6,471 nucleotides of DNA from Listeria marthii FSL S4-120 (lineage in GTDB: Bacteria; Bacillota; Bacilli; Lactobacillales; Listeriaceae). The stretch is from the NCBI GenBank assembly GCA_000183865.1, contig CM001047.1:1013275-1019745 (forward strand), in the 5' to 3' direction. The notes beneath the pieces are model-generated. The model was not told the DNA's origin and searched no databases. It was given only the letters and a program-made list of their open reading frames with translations. A program made the position numbers and the translations under genes. This document shows, piece after piece, positions 1 through 6,319 of the stretch (the stretch's first letter is position 1; each line of letters starts with the position of its first letter).

Positions 1-11
1 CGTACTTATAA

Positions 12-815
12 ATACGCGAATTTGCGGAAGGGGATTTGTTGCTAGATCGGGGGCACACTTTAAATGCGGGTTCCATCAGTTTGCTATCGTCATTTGGTAT
101 TCACGAAGTACAAGTAATCCGAAAGCCGAAAGTAGCGATTTTATCTACAGGTAGTGAACTTGTTCCAGCTGGAAATCCACTCCCAGATGGTAAAATCTAT
201 AATAGCAATCAGCCGTTACTCGAAAATCTACTAACCGTGCATCATGCGGAAATTTGTGCCGCCGAGCAACTGCCGGACAATTACGAAGACACGAAAAAAA
301 GATTGCTTGAGCTAACCGAAATAGCGGATTTAATCGTTACCACTGGCGGCGTTTCCGTGGGCGATTTTGACTTTATGGCGGATATCGCTACACAAGAAGC
401 AGAATTACTTTTTAATAAAATTCAAATGAGGCCAGGTAGTCCGACAACTGGGATGTGGCTGAATAAGACACTTATCGTCGCGCTTTCCGGCAACCCCGGC
501 GCATGTTTTACCGGTTTCTATTTGTTAGTAGAGCCAGTTTTAGCAACGTTAATGGGAAAAGATACGACCGAGACGACCCAAGTACGCGCAAAAATGGCGA
601 GCGACTACACTAAAAATAATGGCTATGATCGTTTCTTACGAGGAACTTATCGTTTATCTGATGAAGGAGAATATTTAGTCGAACTGGTCGGAAGCGATAT
701 GTCTAGTGCACTCGGAAATCTCCATTTAACCACCTGCTTATTTAAAATCCCACGCGGGCAAGTCGGGAAATTAAAAGGAGAAGAGGTTGAAGCATGGCTA
801 CTATCCTCCAAATAA
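12..815 (+). CDS. moeA: Molybdopterin molybdotransferase MoeA, C-terminal part (5' end cut or broken)
   Basis: MoeA inserts molybdate into adenylated molybdopterin to give active Moco in the cytoplasm. The visible part holds the end of the N-terminal region, the molybdopterin-binding domain and the C-terminal beta domain. Counting from the TTG at 36, motifs are TGSEL (38-42), NSNQ (57-60), TTGGVSVGD (102-110), RPGSP (132-136) and SGNPG (151-155). Residues about 180-259 form the C-terminal domain, with the usual SSALGNL stretch. The family is normally about 400 residues, so roughly the first third is missing. The frame is open only from position 12, because a TAA lies at 9-11. The MoeA-like match begins with EFAEGD at 18-35, so the TTG at 36 is not a natural start. 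Either the gene is frameshifted near position 18 or the window edge is faulty. The stop overlaps mobB by 22 nt. Confidence 0.9.
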   Translation: MREFAEGDLLLDRGHTLNAGSISLLSSFGIHEVQVIRKPKVAILSTGSELVPAGNPLPDGKIYNSNQPLLENLLTVHHAEICAAEQLPDNYEDTKKRLLELTEIADLIVTTGGVSVGDFDFMADIATQEAELLFNKIQMRPGSPTTGMWLNKTLIVALSGNPGACFTGFYLLVEPVLATLMGKDTTETTQVRAKMASDYTKNNGYDRFLRGTYRLSDEGEYLVELVGSDMSSALGNLHLTTCLFKIPRGQVGKLKGEEVEAWLLSSK

Positions 816-1279
816 TCGGTTTTAAAAATAGTGGAAAAACAACCTTGCTTAATGCATTAATTCGCGCCTGCCGCAAAGAAAACTACACGGTTTCAGCGAT
901 TAAACACGATTCGCATGACTTTTCCATCGATCATGCAGGAACGGATTCCTACTCGTTTCAAGAAAGTGGTGCGGAAGCGGTTGTAATTGCGAATTCCAGA
1001 CAATATGCCATCATGGAACAAGCGGGCATCGATTTAAAAATGGCCATCCAAAAACTACCCAATTCAGATATTATTTTAGTGGAAGGCTACAAAGAAGGGC
1101 CATTTCCAAAAATTATTTTAATTCGTGAAAAAGCAGAAATAGAGCTTTTGAAGAATAGCAAAGCCGTCCATAAAATCGCCACCCATAACCCGGCGTTAAA
1201 AGAGGATGCGATTTTTATTGGAGAGGAAAATGCTTTAAACGCATTTGCAGAAAAGCTAATCAAGGAGTTTTTACAATGA
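794..1279 (+). CDS. mobB: Molybdopterin-guanine dinucleotide biosynthesis adaptor MobB
   Basis: MobB is a small P-loop GTP-binding protein that assists MobA in attaching GMP to molybdopterin. At 161 residues it is a typical stand-alone MobB. The Walker A loop GFKNSGKTT is at residues 9-17, followed by the family's KH pair (37-38), a DHAGTDS segment (46-52) and LVEGYK (95-100). The ATG at 794 lies inside the end of moeA, and an AGAGG Shine-Dalgarno at 782-786 sits 7 nt upstream. Its TGA shares bases with the moaE start (ATGA), which suggests translational coupling. No mobA is visible in the window, so the partner must lie elsewhere if it is present. MobB is often dispensable, so its role here is inferred from family membership. 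No anomaly in length or motifs is seen. Confidence 0.93.
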   Translation: MATILQIIGFKNSGKTTLLNALIRACRKENYTVSAIKHDSHDFSIDHAGTDSYSFQESGAEAVVIANSRQYAIMEQAGIDLKMAIQKLPNSDIILVEGYKEGPFPKIILIREKAEIELLKNSKAVHKIATHNPALKEDAIFIGEENALNAFAEKLIKEFLQ

Positions 1280-1698
1280 AATATGTAGCGTTACAACACG
1301 AAAAAATCGAAATCGGACCACTTTCTGAGAAGTTAATCAATAAAAATCATGGTGGTATTAACCTGTTTGTTGGTACGATTCGCGAATGGACTGGCGACAT
1401 TAAAACCGAAGAAATTCGCTATACGTCCTACGAAGAAATGGCGCTCAAAGAATTAAACAAGTTAGCCACAGAAGTAGAAGCGAAATGGGACGCAGATGTC
1501 GTTATCGTCCATCGTTTAGGGCTGTTGCAAATCACCGATATCGCGGTGTTCATCGGCGTTTCCACACCACACCGGGCGGCTTGCTACGAGGGTTCGAGAT
1601 ATATTATTGAACGCTTAAAAGAACGGGTACCTATATGGAAAGAAGAAAAAGATGTCGATAAAACAAGATGGGGTGGCGTAAATGTTGACAACGGTTAA
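1276..1698 (+). CDS. moaE: Molybdopterin synthase large (catalytic) subunit MoaE
   Basis: MoaE forms a heterotetramer with MoaD and adds the dithiolene sulfurs to cyclic pyranopterin monophosphate, giving molybdopterin. The protein is 140 residues, normal for the family. Visible family blocks are FVGTIREW (31-38, with the conserved Arg36), YEEMA (52-56), HRLG (79-82), the substrate-pocket STPHRAA block (96-102), and LKERVPIWKEE (114-124). Lys115 and Lys122 correspond by motif to the two catalytic lysines of E. coli MoaE. The ATG overlaps the mobB stop as ATGA and has AAGGAG at 1262-1267, 8 nt upstream. The 3' end overlaps moaD by 17 nt, so the two synthase subunits are likely made in a coupled way. 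Identification is secure. Confidence 0.96.
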   Translation: MKYVALQHEKIEIGPLSEKLINKNHGGINLFVGTIREWTGDIKTEEIRYTSYEEMALKELNKLATEVEAKWDADVVIVHRLGLLQITDIAVFIGVSTPHRAACYEGSRYIIERLKERVPIWKEEKDVDKTRWGGVNVDNG

Positions 1699-1930
1699 AT
1701 TTTTCGCTTTTTTAGCCGAGAAAACACATCAAACAGAAGTAAAATTGAATTTACAGCAATGCCAAACAGTTGGTGAAGTTCGCGAAGTTATTAGTAGTGA
1801 ATTTCCCGAAATAGCCGTGGATTTGGCGACATGCATGCTGGCAGTCAATATGGAATTTCAGCATGACACGGACCTTTTGCCAGAAGAAATAACCGAAATC
1901 GCAGTCATTCCGCCAGTTAGCGGTGGATGA
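1682..1930 (+). CDS. moaD: Molybdopterin synthase sulfur carrier subunit MoaD
   Basis: MoaD is a ubiquitin-fold sulfur carrier. Its C-terminal glycine is adenylated by MoeB, converted to a thiocarboxylate, and inserted into the MoaE active site to donate sulfur. The protein is 82 residues and begins with the usual VKFFAFLAEKT strand. It ends with PPVSGG, so the obligatory terminal Gly-Gly is intact (residues 81-82). Its position directly after and overlapping moaE confirms the role over other small sulfur carriers such as ThiS. The ATG at 1682 has a GGGGTGG ribosome binding site at 1670-1676, 5 nt upstream, inside moaE. The sulfur donor that reloads MoaD is not encoded in the window. Confidence 0.95.
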   Translation: MLTTVKFFAFLAEKTHQTEVKLNLQQCQTVGEVREVISSEFPEIAVDLATCMLAVNMEFQHDTDLLPEEITEIAVIPPVSGG

Positions 1931-1942
1931 GGAGGGGAACAA

Positions 1943-2425
1943 ATGGAAAAAGACGATTTAACCCATTTCAATGATGAAAAACGTGCGAAAATGGTCGATG
2001 TCACAAGTAAATCAGAAACGAAACGCCGCGCAATTGCTAGAGCTACTATACATATGAACGAAGAAACCTTAGCGCGCATCCATGCTGGTAAAATGGCTAA
2101 AGGAGATGTTCTGGCTGTTGCACAAGTGGCTGGCATCATGGCAGCGAAAAAAACAAGTGAACTCATCCCGATGTGTCACCCGATTATGACAACCAAAGCA
2201 GATATTTCTTTTGAAGATGACGGGGAAACGGCGCTAACTATCACATCGGAAGTCGTAACTGTTGGAAAAACGGGTGTAGAAATGGAAGCTCTTACCGCAG
2301 TCACGATAGCGGCATTAACGATTTACGATATGTGTAAAGCAATGGATAAAGGCATGCGAATAGAAAAGACTTATTTAGTCGAAAAAACTGGCGGTAAAAG
2401 CGGGACATTTAAAGCAGAAGCGTAA
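1943..2425 (+). CDS. moaC: Cyclic pyranopterin monophosphate synthase MoaC
   Basis: MoaC acts after MoaA and rearranges 3',8-cyclo-7,8-dihydro-GTP to cyclic pyranopterin monophosphate. At 160 residues it has the normal length. Conserved blocks run the whole length: LTHF (6-9), MVDVTSK (17-23), [13 protein letters not shown] (53-65), LIPMCHP (74-80), [12 protein letters not shown] (108-119), [10 protein letters not shown] (124-133) and KTGGKSG (148-154). Lys53, His79 and Asp129 match the catalytic positions known in the family (E. coli Lys51, His77 and Asp128 by motif). The start ATG has a strong GGAGGGG site at 1931-1937, immediately after the moaD stop. The gene lies 12 nt after moaD and 28 nt before moaA, its pathway partner. 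Nothing is missing. Confidence 0.97.
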   Translation: MEKDDLTHFNDEKRAKMVDVTSKSETKRRAIARATIHMNEETLARIHAGKMAKGDVLAVAQVAGIMAAKKTSELIPMCHPIMTTKADISFEDDGETALTITSEVVTVGKTGVEMEALTAVTIAALTIYDMCKAMDKGMRIEKTYLVEKTGGKSGTFKAEA

Positions 2426-2453
2426 CTATTTTGTAGGATAGGAGTTTTGTTTT

Positions 2454-3455
2454 ATGCAATTATTAAAGGATAAATTTGGGCGGGTACACGATTATATTCG
2501 CATTTCAGTAACAGATCGGTGCAATTTAAGGTGTGTGTATTGTATGCCCGAAGAAGGCCTGACATTTTTGCCCCATGAAAAAGTACTATCCAAAGATGAA
2601 ATTGTCAGTTTTATGGAATTAATGGTGAAATTTGGCATCAAAAAAGTGCGTATTACTGGTGGAGAGCCATTACTTAGGACCGATATCGTGGAAATTGTTC
2701 GCGGACTTGGAGCGATTCCTGAAATAGAAGATATTTCGATTACAACGAATGCAATGTATTTGGCGAAAAAAGCGGAGGCGTTGAAAGAAGCTGGGCTGAC
2801 ACGGGTTAACATTAGTTTGGATTCCTTACACGCAGATCGTTTTCAAGCAATCACACGCGGCGGCCGTTTGCAAAAAGTACTCGATGGCATTCAAAAAGCA
2901 GAAGAAGTAGGACTATTTCCAATCAAATTAAATGTTGTCCTGATTAAAGGACAAAACGATGACGAAATAACCGATTTTCTCCGATTTACAAAAGATAAGG
3001 ATATTAATATTCGTTTTATTGAGTACATGCCAATTGGTCACGCTGGCACGAGTTGGAAAGAAAAGTATTTGCCGCTTGATACGATTTTTGAAGCCTGTGA
3101 TGAAGCTGGCTATGAATATGAACCAGTTGATTCTATCCGCGGCAATGGGCCTTCCGAAAATTTCCGCATAAAAGGGGCGAAAGGGACATTCGGTGTCATT
3201 CACCCAGTTAGTGCTCATTTTTGCGATAGCTGCAACCGACTCAGACTGACGGCGGACGGCTATATTAAAGCCTGCTTATACTGGGATGAAGAAATGAATA
3301 TTCGGCCCTTTATCCATGAGCCGGTGAAACTGATGCAACTCGTGCAAAAAGCGATTGATAACAAACCGGAAAATCATGAAATGGCATTAAAATTACAAGA
3401 TGAAGTACAATCTAATAAACCAACTTGGCGGCATATGAGTCAAATTGGAGGATAA
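2454..3455 (+). CDS. moaA: GTP 3',8-cyclase MoaA (radical SAM)
   Basis: MoaA starts Moco synthesis. It uses S-adenosylmethionine and two 4Fe-4S clusters to cyclise GTP to 3',8-cyclo-7,8-dihydro-GTP. The 333-residue protein has the N-terminal radical SAM motif C23-x3-C27-x2-C30 and the SAM-binding GGEP at 69-72. The second, GTP-binding cluster ligands are Cys257, Cys260 and Cys274 (CxxC-x13-C). It ends in Gly-Gly (332-333), the conserved tail that reaches into the active site and is needed for activity in characterised MoaA proteins. The ATG at 2454 is preceded by AGGAG at 2440-2444, 9 nt upstream. It is the last gene of the operon. Its stop codon abuts the long hairpin shared with moaB. Expression of an active enzyme is expected to need low oxygen because of the clusters; that is family knowledge. 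Confidence 0.97.
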   Translation: MQLLKDKFGRVHDYIRISVTDRCNLRCVYCMPEEGLTFLPHEKVLSKDEIVSFMELMVKFGIKKVRITGGEPLLRTDIVEIVRGLGAIPEIEDISITTNAMYLAKKAEALKEAGLTRVNISLDSLHADRFQAITRGGRLQKVLDGIQKAEEVGLFPIKLNVVLIKGQNDDEITDFLRFTKDKDINIRFIEYMPIGHAGTSWKEKYLPLDTIFEACDEAGYEYEPVDSIRGNGPSENFRIKGAKGTFGVIHPVSAHFCDSCNRLRLTADGYIKACLYWDEEMNIRPFIHEPVKLMQLVQKAIDNKPENHEMALKLQDEVQSNKPTWRHMSQIGG

Positions 3456-3497
3456 ATAAAACATCCGGTCACATGTGTGGCCGGATGTTTTATTTTT
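3454..3497. terminator. Bidirectional intrinsic terminator between moaA and moaB
   Basis: A near-perfect 20-position inverted repeat pairs 3454-3473 with 3476-3495. The GC core ACATCCGG/CCGGATGT is flanked by A-rich and T-rich arms (AAATAAA and TTTATTT), so each strand ends in a U-rich tract after the stem. The one imperfect pair (T3469 with G3480) is a G-U wobble in the + strand RNA but an A-C mismatch in the - strand RNA. The left arm begins within the moaA TAA (3453-3455) and the right arm contains the moaB stop (3490-3492). It therefore serves both convergent genes with essentially no spacer. Confidence 0.9.
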
Positions 3498-3978
3498 GTC
3501 GTTCTGCTATTAAATGAGGTAATTCTGGGATAATCAATTTTTGAACCGCGAGCTGACAGGCATTACTTGATCCAGGCAAGGCAAAAAGCAGTAAGCCGCT
3601 TTCTGAAAAGCCAGCGAATGCACGAGACACCATGGCACGGCTACCAACTTCTTCGTAACTGAGCATCCGAAAAATCTCACCAAACCCAGGAATTTCTTGC
3701 TGAATCGTTGCGAATAATGCTTCATAAGTAACGTCGCGTTTAGCAATGCCGGTACCACCATTTGTGATAAGACAAAAAGCCCCATTAGCTGCTAACTCGT
3801 TTATTTTTTGCTTAATGAGTGTAACATCATCAGGAACGACGACCCGCGAAACCACCTCATGCCCAGCAGTTTCTAAAGCAGATTGAATCAGTTGACCACT
3901 AGTATCCGTATCCAAATTTCTTGTATCACTAATCGTTAAAATACTACAAGTTACCTTGATAAACGTTTTTTGTTCCAT
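3490..3978 (-). CDS. moaB: MoaB/Mog-family molybdopterin adenylyltransferase
   Basis: This family binds molybdopterin. Mog-type members adenylate it with ATP, making the substrate MoeA uses for metal insertion. The 162-residue single-domain protein has the signature TNGGTGIAKRDVTYEA at residues 72-87, including Asp82 at the position of the essential Mog aspartate, plus acidic Asp50/Asp51. Further family blocks are FGEIFRMLSYEEVGSRAMVSRA (99-120) and FALPGSSNAC (132-141). The start ATG has an AAGGAGG site (3984-3990 read on the minus strand) 5 nt upstream, and this site overlaps the moeB stop codon. MoaB and Mog cannot be told apart by these motifs. No second Mog-like gene lies here, so an active adenylyltransferase is the simpler reading. 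E. coli MoaB itself has no clear activity, which leaves some doubt. Confidence 0.92.
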   Translation of the reverse strand: MEQKTFIKVTCSILTISDTRNLDTDTSGQLIQSALETAGHEVVSRVVVPDDVTLIKQKINELAANGAFCLITNGGTGIAKRDVTYEALFATIQQEIPGFGEIFRMLSYEEVGSRAMVSRAFAGFSESGLLLFALPGSSNACQLAVQKLIIPELPHLIAERQK

Positions 3979-3988
3979 AACGGCCTCC

Positions 3989-4987
3989 TTAGTTAAAAAA
4001 TAAGTGGTATATTTTCTTTGCTTCTGTTATATTTTCTGTCCCATGGAGCAATACACGCCCATTTTTAAAAATAACAAATTGAAACTTTTCATAATGGAAA
4101 CTGAGCAAAGCGGGATTTTCTTTATACGTAATTTTTTGTTCTGTTAGCAGTTGTTTGATTTCGCGGTAATTGCTTTTATTTGGCAATCGAAATTGTACCG
4201 TATCTCGTCCACAAAGGGCAATCGTTTGCTCGGAAAAAGGGACTTCTGAAAGTGTTTTTCCAGTTGTGCAACTAGGGCAATTGGGGCGTTTTTTGATTTC
4301 AAGCGACCGGAAAGTAAATTGCCAATTATCTAGTTGATAGTATGTATTTGCTTTGAAAGCAGGACTTATAATCATTTGCGTAAGTAAGGAAACTTGCATG
4401 CCAGCGACGATTGGAACCAGCGCGCCATCGACACCGATAATATCGCAACTTGCTGCATTCGTTTGAGGAATATTACCAAGTAAACAGTGCAAACAAGCAG
4501 AATCCGGCGGGATAATTGGCATGAGATTCGCATAATTTCCAGCACAAGAAGTGAAAATCCACGGAATTTGATGGGTAAAACAAAACTGGTTTAAAAATTC
4601 GCGCGTCATAAAGTTATCGGTACAATCGAGTATGTAATCGATGTTCCCGACATAAGGAGTTAAACTTGTCACGTTCGCATCATCAACGATATATTCGATT
4701 TCAATATCGCTATTAATCATTCGTAATGCTTTAGATGCCGCATACGCTTTTGCTTGCTTGTTTAACGCATCTTGTTCCGTGAAAAGTGATTGGCGTTGCA
4801 AGTTACTTAGTTCCACATAGTCACGATCAATTAAAATTAACTTTCCAAAACCCATTCGCGCACAAATTTCAGCGGCATAAGATCCAATCGCCCCAACGCC
4901 AACAATCAAAATCGTTTTTGCGAGCAATTTTTCTTGACCAGCTTTTCCGATATTTTTAACGCGCATCTGTCTATCATAACGATCCAA
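3989..4987 (-). CDS. moeB: MoaD-adenylating enzyme MoeB (ThiF/HesA/MoeB, E1-like)
   Basis: MoeB uses ATP to adenylate the terminal glycine of MoaD, the first step in reloading it with sulfur. In the 332-residue form, motifs are YDRQ (4-7), the nucleotide loop GVGAIGS (30-36), DRDYVELSNLQRQ (54-66) and DCTDN (121-125). Four zinc cysteines occur as C165-x2-C168 and C237-x2-C240. Cys181 sits where ThiF-type enzymes carry a conserved cysteine. About 90 residues follow the second zinc pair and contain CGRDTVQF and NGRVLLHGT. This is longer than E. coli MoeB but familiar from Bacillus-type MoeB/ThiF proteins, and no rhodanese active-site loop is seen. The chosen start is TTG at 4987, because AAGGTGG (4993-4999) lies 5 nt upstream. 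GTG at 4996 would add three residues but has a poor site. ThiF is an alternative; the moaB neighbour favours MoeB. Confidence 0.88.
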   Translation of the reverse strand: MDRYDRQMRVKNIGKAGQEKLLAKTILIVGVGAIGSYAAEICARMGFGKLILIDRDYVELSNLQRQSLFTEQDALNKQAKAYAASKALRMINSDIEIEYIVDDANVTSLTPYVGNIDYILDCTDNFMTREFLNQFCFTHQIPWIFTSCAGNYANLMPIIPPDSACLHCLLGNIPQTNAASCDIIGVDGALVPIVAGMQVSLLTQMIISPAFKANTYYQLDNWQFTFRSLEIKKRPNCPSCTTGKTLSEVPFSEQTIALCGRDTVQFRLPNKSNYREIKQLLTEQKITYKENPALLSFHYEKFQFVIFKNGRVLLHGTENITEAKKIYHLFFN

Positions 4988-5010
4988 GTTCTCCACCTTC
5001 TTTCCAGTTT

Positions 5011-5019
5011 ATTTTACCA
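5011..5019 (-). promoter_or_regulatory. Candidate extended -10 promoter for moeB-moaB
   Basis: Read on the minus strand, TGGTAAAAT (5019 to 5011) fits an extended -10 element (TGn followed by a TATAAT-like hexamer) and would start transcription about 15-20 nt before the moeB start. No good -35 hexamer is present 16-18 nt further upstream. It is proposed because moeB is the first gene of the minus-strand pair and needs a promoter in this 121-bp divergent gap. Confidence 0.4.
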
Positions 5020-5062
5020 GAAAAACACATAAATCGCTTACTTGTAGGGTTTTAATTTATTC

Positions 5063-5091
5063 TTGAAATCTTGGTACAGCATCTTTATAAT
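5063..5091 (+). promoter_or_regulatory. Sigma-A promoter of the flavin-reductase-like gene
   Basis: The -35 hexamer TTGAAA is at 5063-5068 and the consensus -10 TATAAT at 5086-5091, separated by the optimal 17 nt. Transcription should start near 5098, leaving a leader of only about 20 nt before the ATG at 5118. That leaves no room for a riboswitch. With 11 of 12 consensus positions this should be a strong housekeeping promoter, unless a repressor acts on it. Confidence 0.85.
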
Positions 5092-5117
5092 GAAAGAAAA
5101 AACTAGAGGTGCTAACT

Positions 5118-5672
5118 ATGAAACAGCGCGTAGAAACAGAAAAATTTTATCCGGCTTATCCAGTTTTTGTATTGACGTATTTGAATGAGGTTGGAGAACC
5201 GCAAATGTCAACGGGGTCATCATCGTACACATTAGGAGATACTATCGTTATCGGCGTATCTGCAGAAAGTAATGCTAGCAAACATATATACGCTGGTCAA
5301 AAACTTGCAGTGAATTTTCCAAACACAGAGCAGTTAGGATTAATTGAACAAGGCGGATTCTCGTCAGGAAAACGCAACGATAAAATAAAAGTTCATCAAA
5401 TCGAATTAACCAAAAGTGATAATGGGGGAGTAGCTTACATTGATGCGTGTCCGATTGTTCTTGAGTGCACCGTAACTCAAACAGTTTCAGACGCGGACTA
5501 CCATACAATTTTTGCTAAAATCGATACGCGACTATTTGAAAAAAAATTGCTGGATTCAGATGGTCATTTTATTCACGAAGAACTTGATTTAGTACTATTC
5601 TCAGGCGATGCAAATGAACGTAAATTTAGACAACTGGCTACAAAAATAGAAACAGTTGGTGGTCACTCATAA
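5118..5672 (+). CDS. Flavin reductase-like domain protein (FMN-binding split barrel)
   Basis: The 184-residue protein resembles the flavin reductase/flavoredoxin-like family, small cytoplasmic FMN-binding proteins with a split-barrel fold. The clues are the start YPAYPVFVLTYLNEVGEPQMST (11-32), the strand IVIGVSAESNASKHI (43-57), KLAVNFPN (62-69) and the central GKRNDKIKVHQIEL block (84-97) followed by CPIVLECTV (111-119). No signal peptide or membrane segment is seen. The ATG at 5118 is preferred to the in-frame GTG at 5109, because AGAGGTG at 5105-5111 is a ribosome binding site 6 nt upstream of the ATG. It has its own strong promoter and terminator and runs opposite to moeB, so it is a single-gene unit. 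Its physical substrate and any link to Moco metabolism are unknown; the position next to moeB alone is not evidence of a shared function. Confidence 0.8.
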   Translation: MKQRVETEKFYPAYPVFVLTYLNEVGEPQMSTGSSSYTLGDTIVIGVSAESNASKHIYAGQKLAVNFPNTEQLGLIEQGGFSSGKRNDKIKVHQIELTKSDNGGVAYIDACPIVLECTVTQTVSDADYHTIFAKIDTRLFEKKLLDSDGHFIHEELDLVLFSGDANERKFRQLATKIETVGGHS

Positions 5673-5678
5673 AGACAA

Positions 5679-5720
5679 AAATTCCCGCAGGATATTGCTT
5701 CCTGCGGGGATTTATTCATT
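5679..5720. terminator. Bidirectional intrinsic terminator between the flavin-reductase-like gene and def
   Basis: A stem pairs CCCGCAGG (5684-5691) with CCTGCGGG (5701-5708) across a loop of about 9 nt. It extends outward through one imperfect pair (T5683 with G5709, a wobble only in the + strand RNA) and four A-T pairs. A T-rich tract follows on the plus side (5711-5722). On the minus strand AATTTTTG follows the stem. It lies between convergent genes and begins a few bases after the stop at 5670-5672, so it can end both transcripts. Confidence 0.88.
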
Positions 5721-6272
5721 TTAACCAAATACGTCCACATCTGGTGGCAAGTAAGATGGATTTTCTTTATTAATATGATCATAAAACATAATTCCGTTCA
5801 AATGATCGATTTCGTGTTGAATAACAATCGCTGGATAATCTTTAAAACGTAATTTAAGCGGTGTACCATTTTCGTCAAAAGCATCGATTGTCACACGTTC
5901 ACTACGAACGACGTAACCCGGAACTTCGCGGTCAACGGAAAGGCAACCTTCACCGCCAGAAAGACAAGCTTGTTGCACAGAGTGGCTACGAATTTTTGGA
6001 TTATAAAGCACATAACTATAAAGACGATCTTTTTCATCATGTACATGAATAGCTAGGAAACGTTTAGTTACAGCGAGTTGTGGAGCTGCAATTCCAACGC
6101 CACCACGTAAACCATATTTTTCCGCCAACTCTTCATCTTGACTGTTAATTAGGAATTCAAGCATATCTCGACCTAATTTTTTTTCTTCATCTGAAAGCGG
6201 GAAAGTCACTTCTGTCGCAACTTCTCGAAGCGCTGGATGACCTTCTCGTACAATATCGTCCATTGTAAGCAT
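5721..6272 (-). CDS. def: Peptide deformylase, type 2
   Basis: Peptide deformylase removes the formyl group from the N-terminal methionine of new proteins at the ribosome exit. The 183-residue protein carries the three family motifs: GVGIAAPQ (58-65), EGCLS (108-112) and QHEIDHLNG (152-160). Cys110, His153 and His157 are the metal ligands and Glu154 is the catalytic acid. The longer segment between the N-terminus and motif 1, together with the overall length, fits the type 2 enzymes of low-GC Gram-positives. The start ATG at 6272 has AGGAGAG at 6282-6288 on the minus strand, 9 nt upstream. An in-frame ATG at residue 4 has a worse spacing. No fmt or other translation gene adjoins it here, so it appears to be a single-gene unit. 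It is complete and presumably essential or near-essential. Confidence 0.97.
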   Translation of the reverse strand: MLTMDDIVREGHPALREVATEVTFPLSDEEKKLGRDMLEFLINSQDEELAEKYGLRGGVGIAAPQLAVTKRFLAIHVHDEKDRLYSYVLYNPKIRSHSVQQACLSGGEGCLSVDREVPGYVVRSERVTIDAFDENGTPLKLRFKDYPAIVIQHEIDHLNGIMFYDHINKENPSYLPPDVDVFG

Positions 6273-6310
6273 GATTTGATTCTCTCCTGTTCTTTTAATA
6301 ACTTACCTTT

Positions 6311-6319
6311 ATTTTAACA
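6311..6319 (-). promoter_or_regulatory. Candidate extended -10 promoter for def
   Basis: On the minus strand, TGTTAAAAT (6319 to 6311) matches an extended -10 (TGn plus TAAAAT). It would place the transcription start about 30 nt before the def ATG, just upstream of the ribosome binding site. The matching -35 region is poor. A better hexamer, TTGAAC (6357 to 6352), is too far away for normal spacing, so the call rests on the -10 and its position. Confidence 0.35.

Noticed and set aside
1858..2166. Open frame of 102 codons on the minus strand over moaD and moaC
   Set aside because: It lies opposite two well-supported genes, has no recognisable motif and no independent context. It is a shadow of the plus-strand codons.
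2492..2812. Minus-strand open frame inside moaA (also 2928-3218)
   Set aside because: MoaA motifs are intact on the plus strand across both regions. The antisense peptides show no family features.
3469..3482. TCACATGTGTGG resembling an Fnr/Crp-type palindrome
   Set aside because: It is the top of the terminator stem between two convergent 3' ends, where a promoter-acting regulator has no evident target.
3534..3785. Second minus-strand frame within moaB
   Set aside because: It overlaps moaB in another frame and carries no motif. The moaB signature occupies the same bases.
5109..5117. GTG at 5109 as start of the flavin-reductase-like gene
   Set aside because: The GTG is part of the AGAGGTG ribosome binding site. 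The ATG at 5118 has proper 6-nt spacing.
4997..5117. Moco riboswitch or other structured leader upstream of moeB
   Set aside because: The gap is only 121 bp and is shared by two divergent promoters. Predicted leaders are about 15-20 nt, and no extended dyad is visible.
5861..6052. Plus-strand open frame of 63 codons opposite def
   Set aside because: The peptide is rich in His, Arg and Lys with no family features. def motifs 2 and 3 are encoded on the opposite strand around it.
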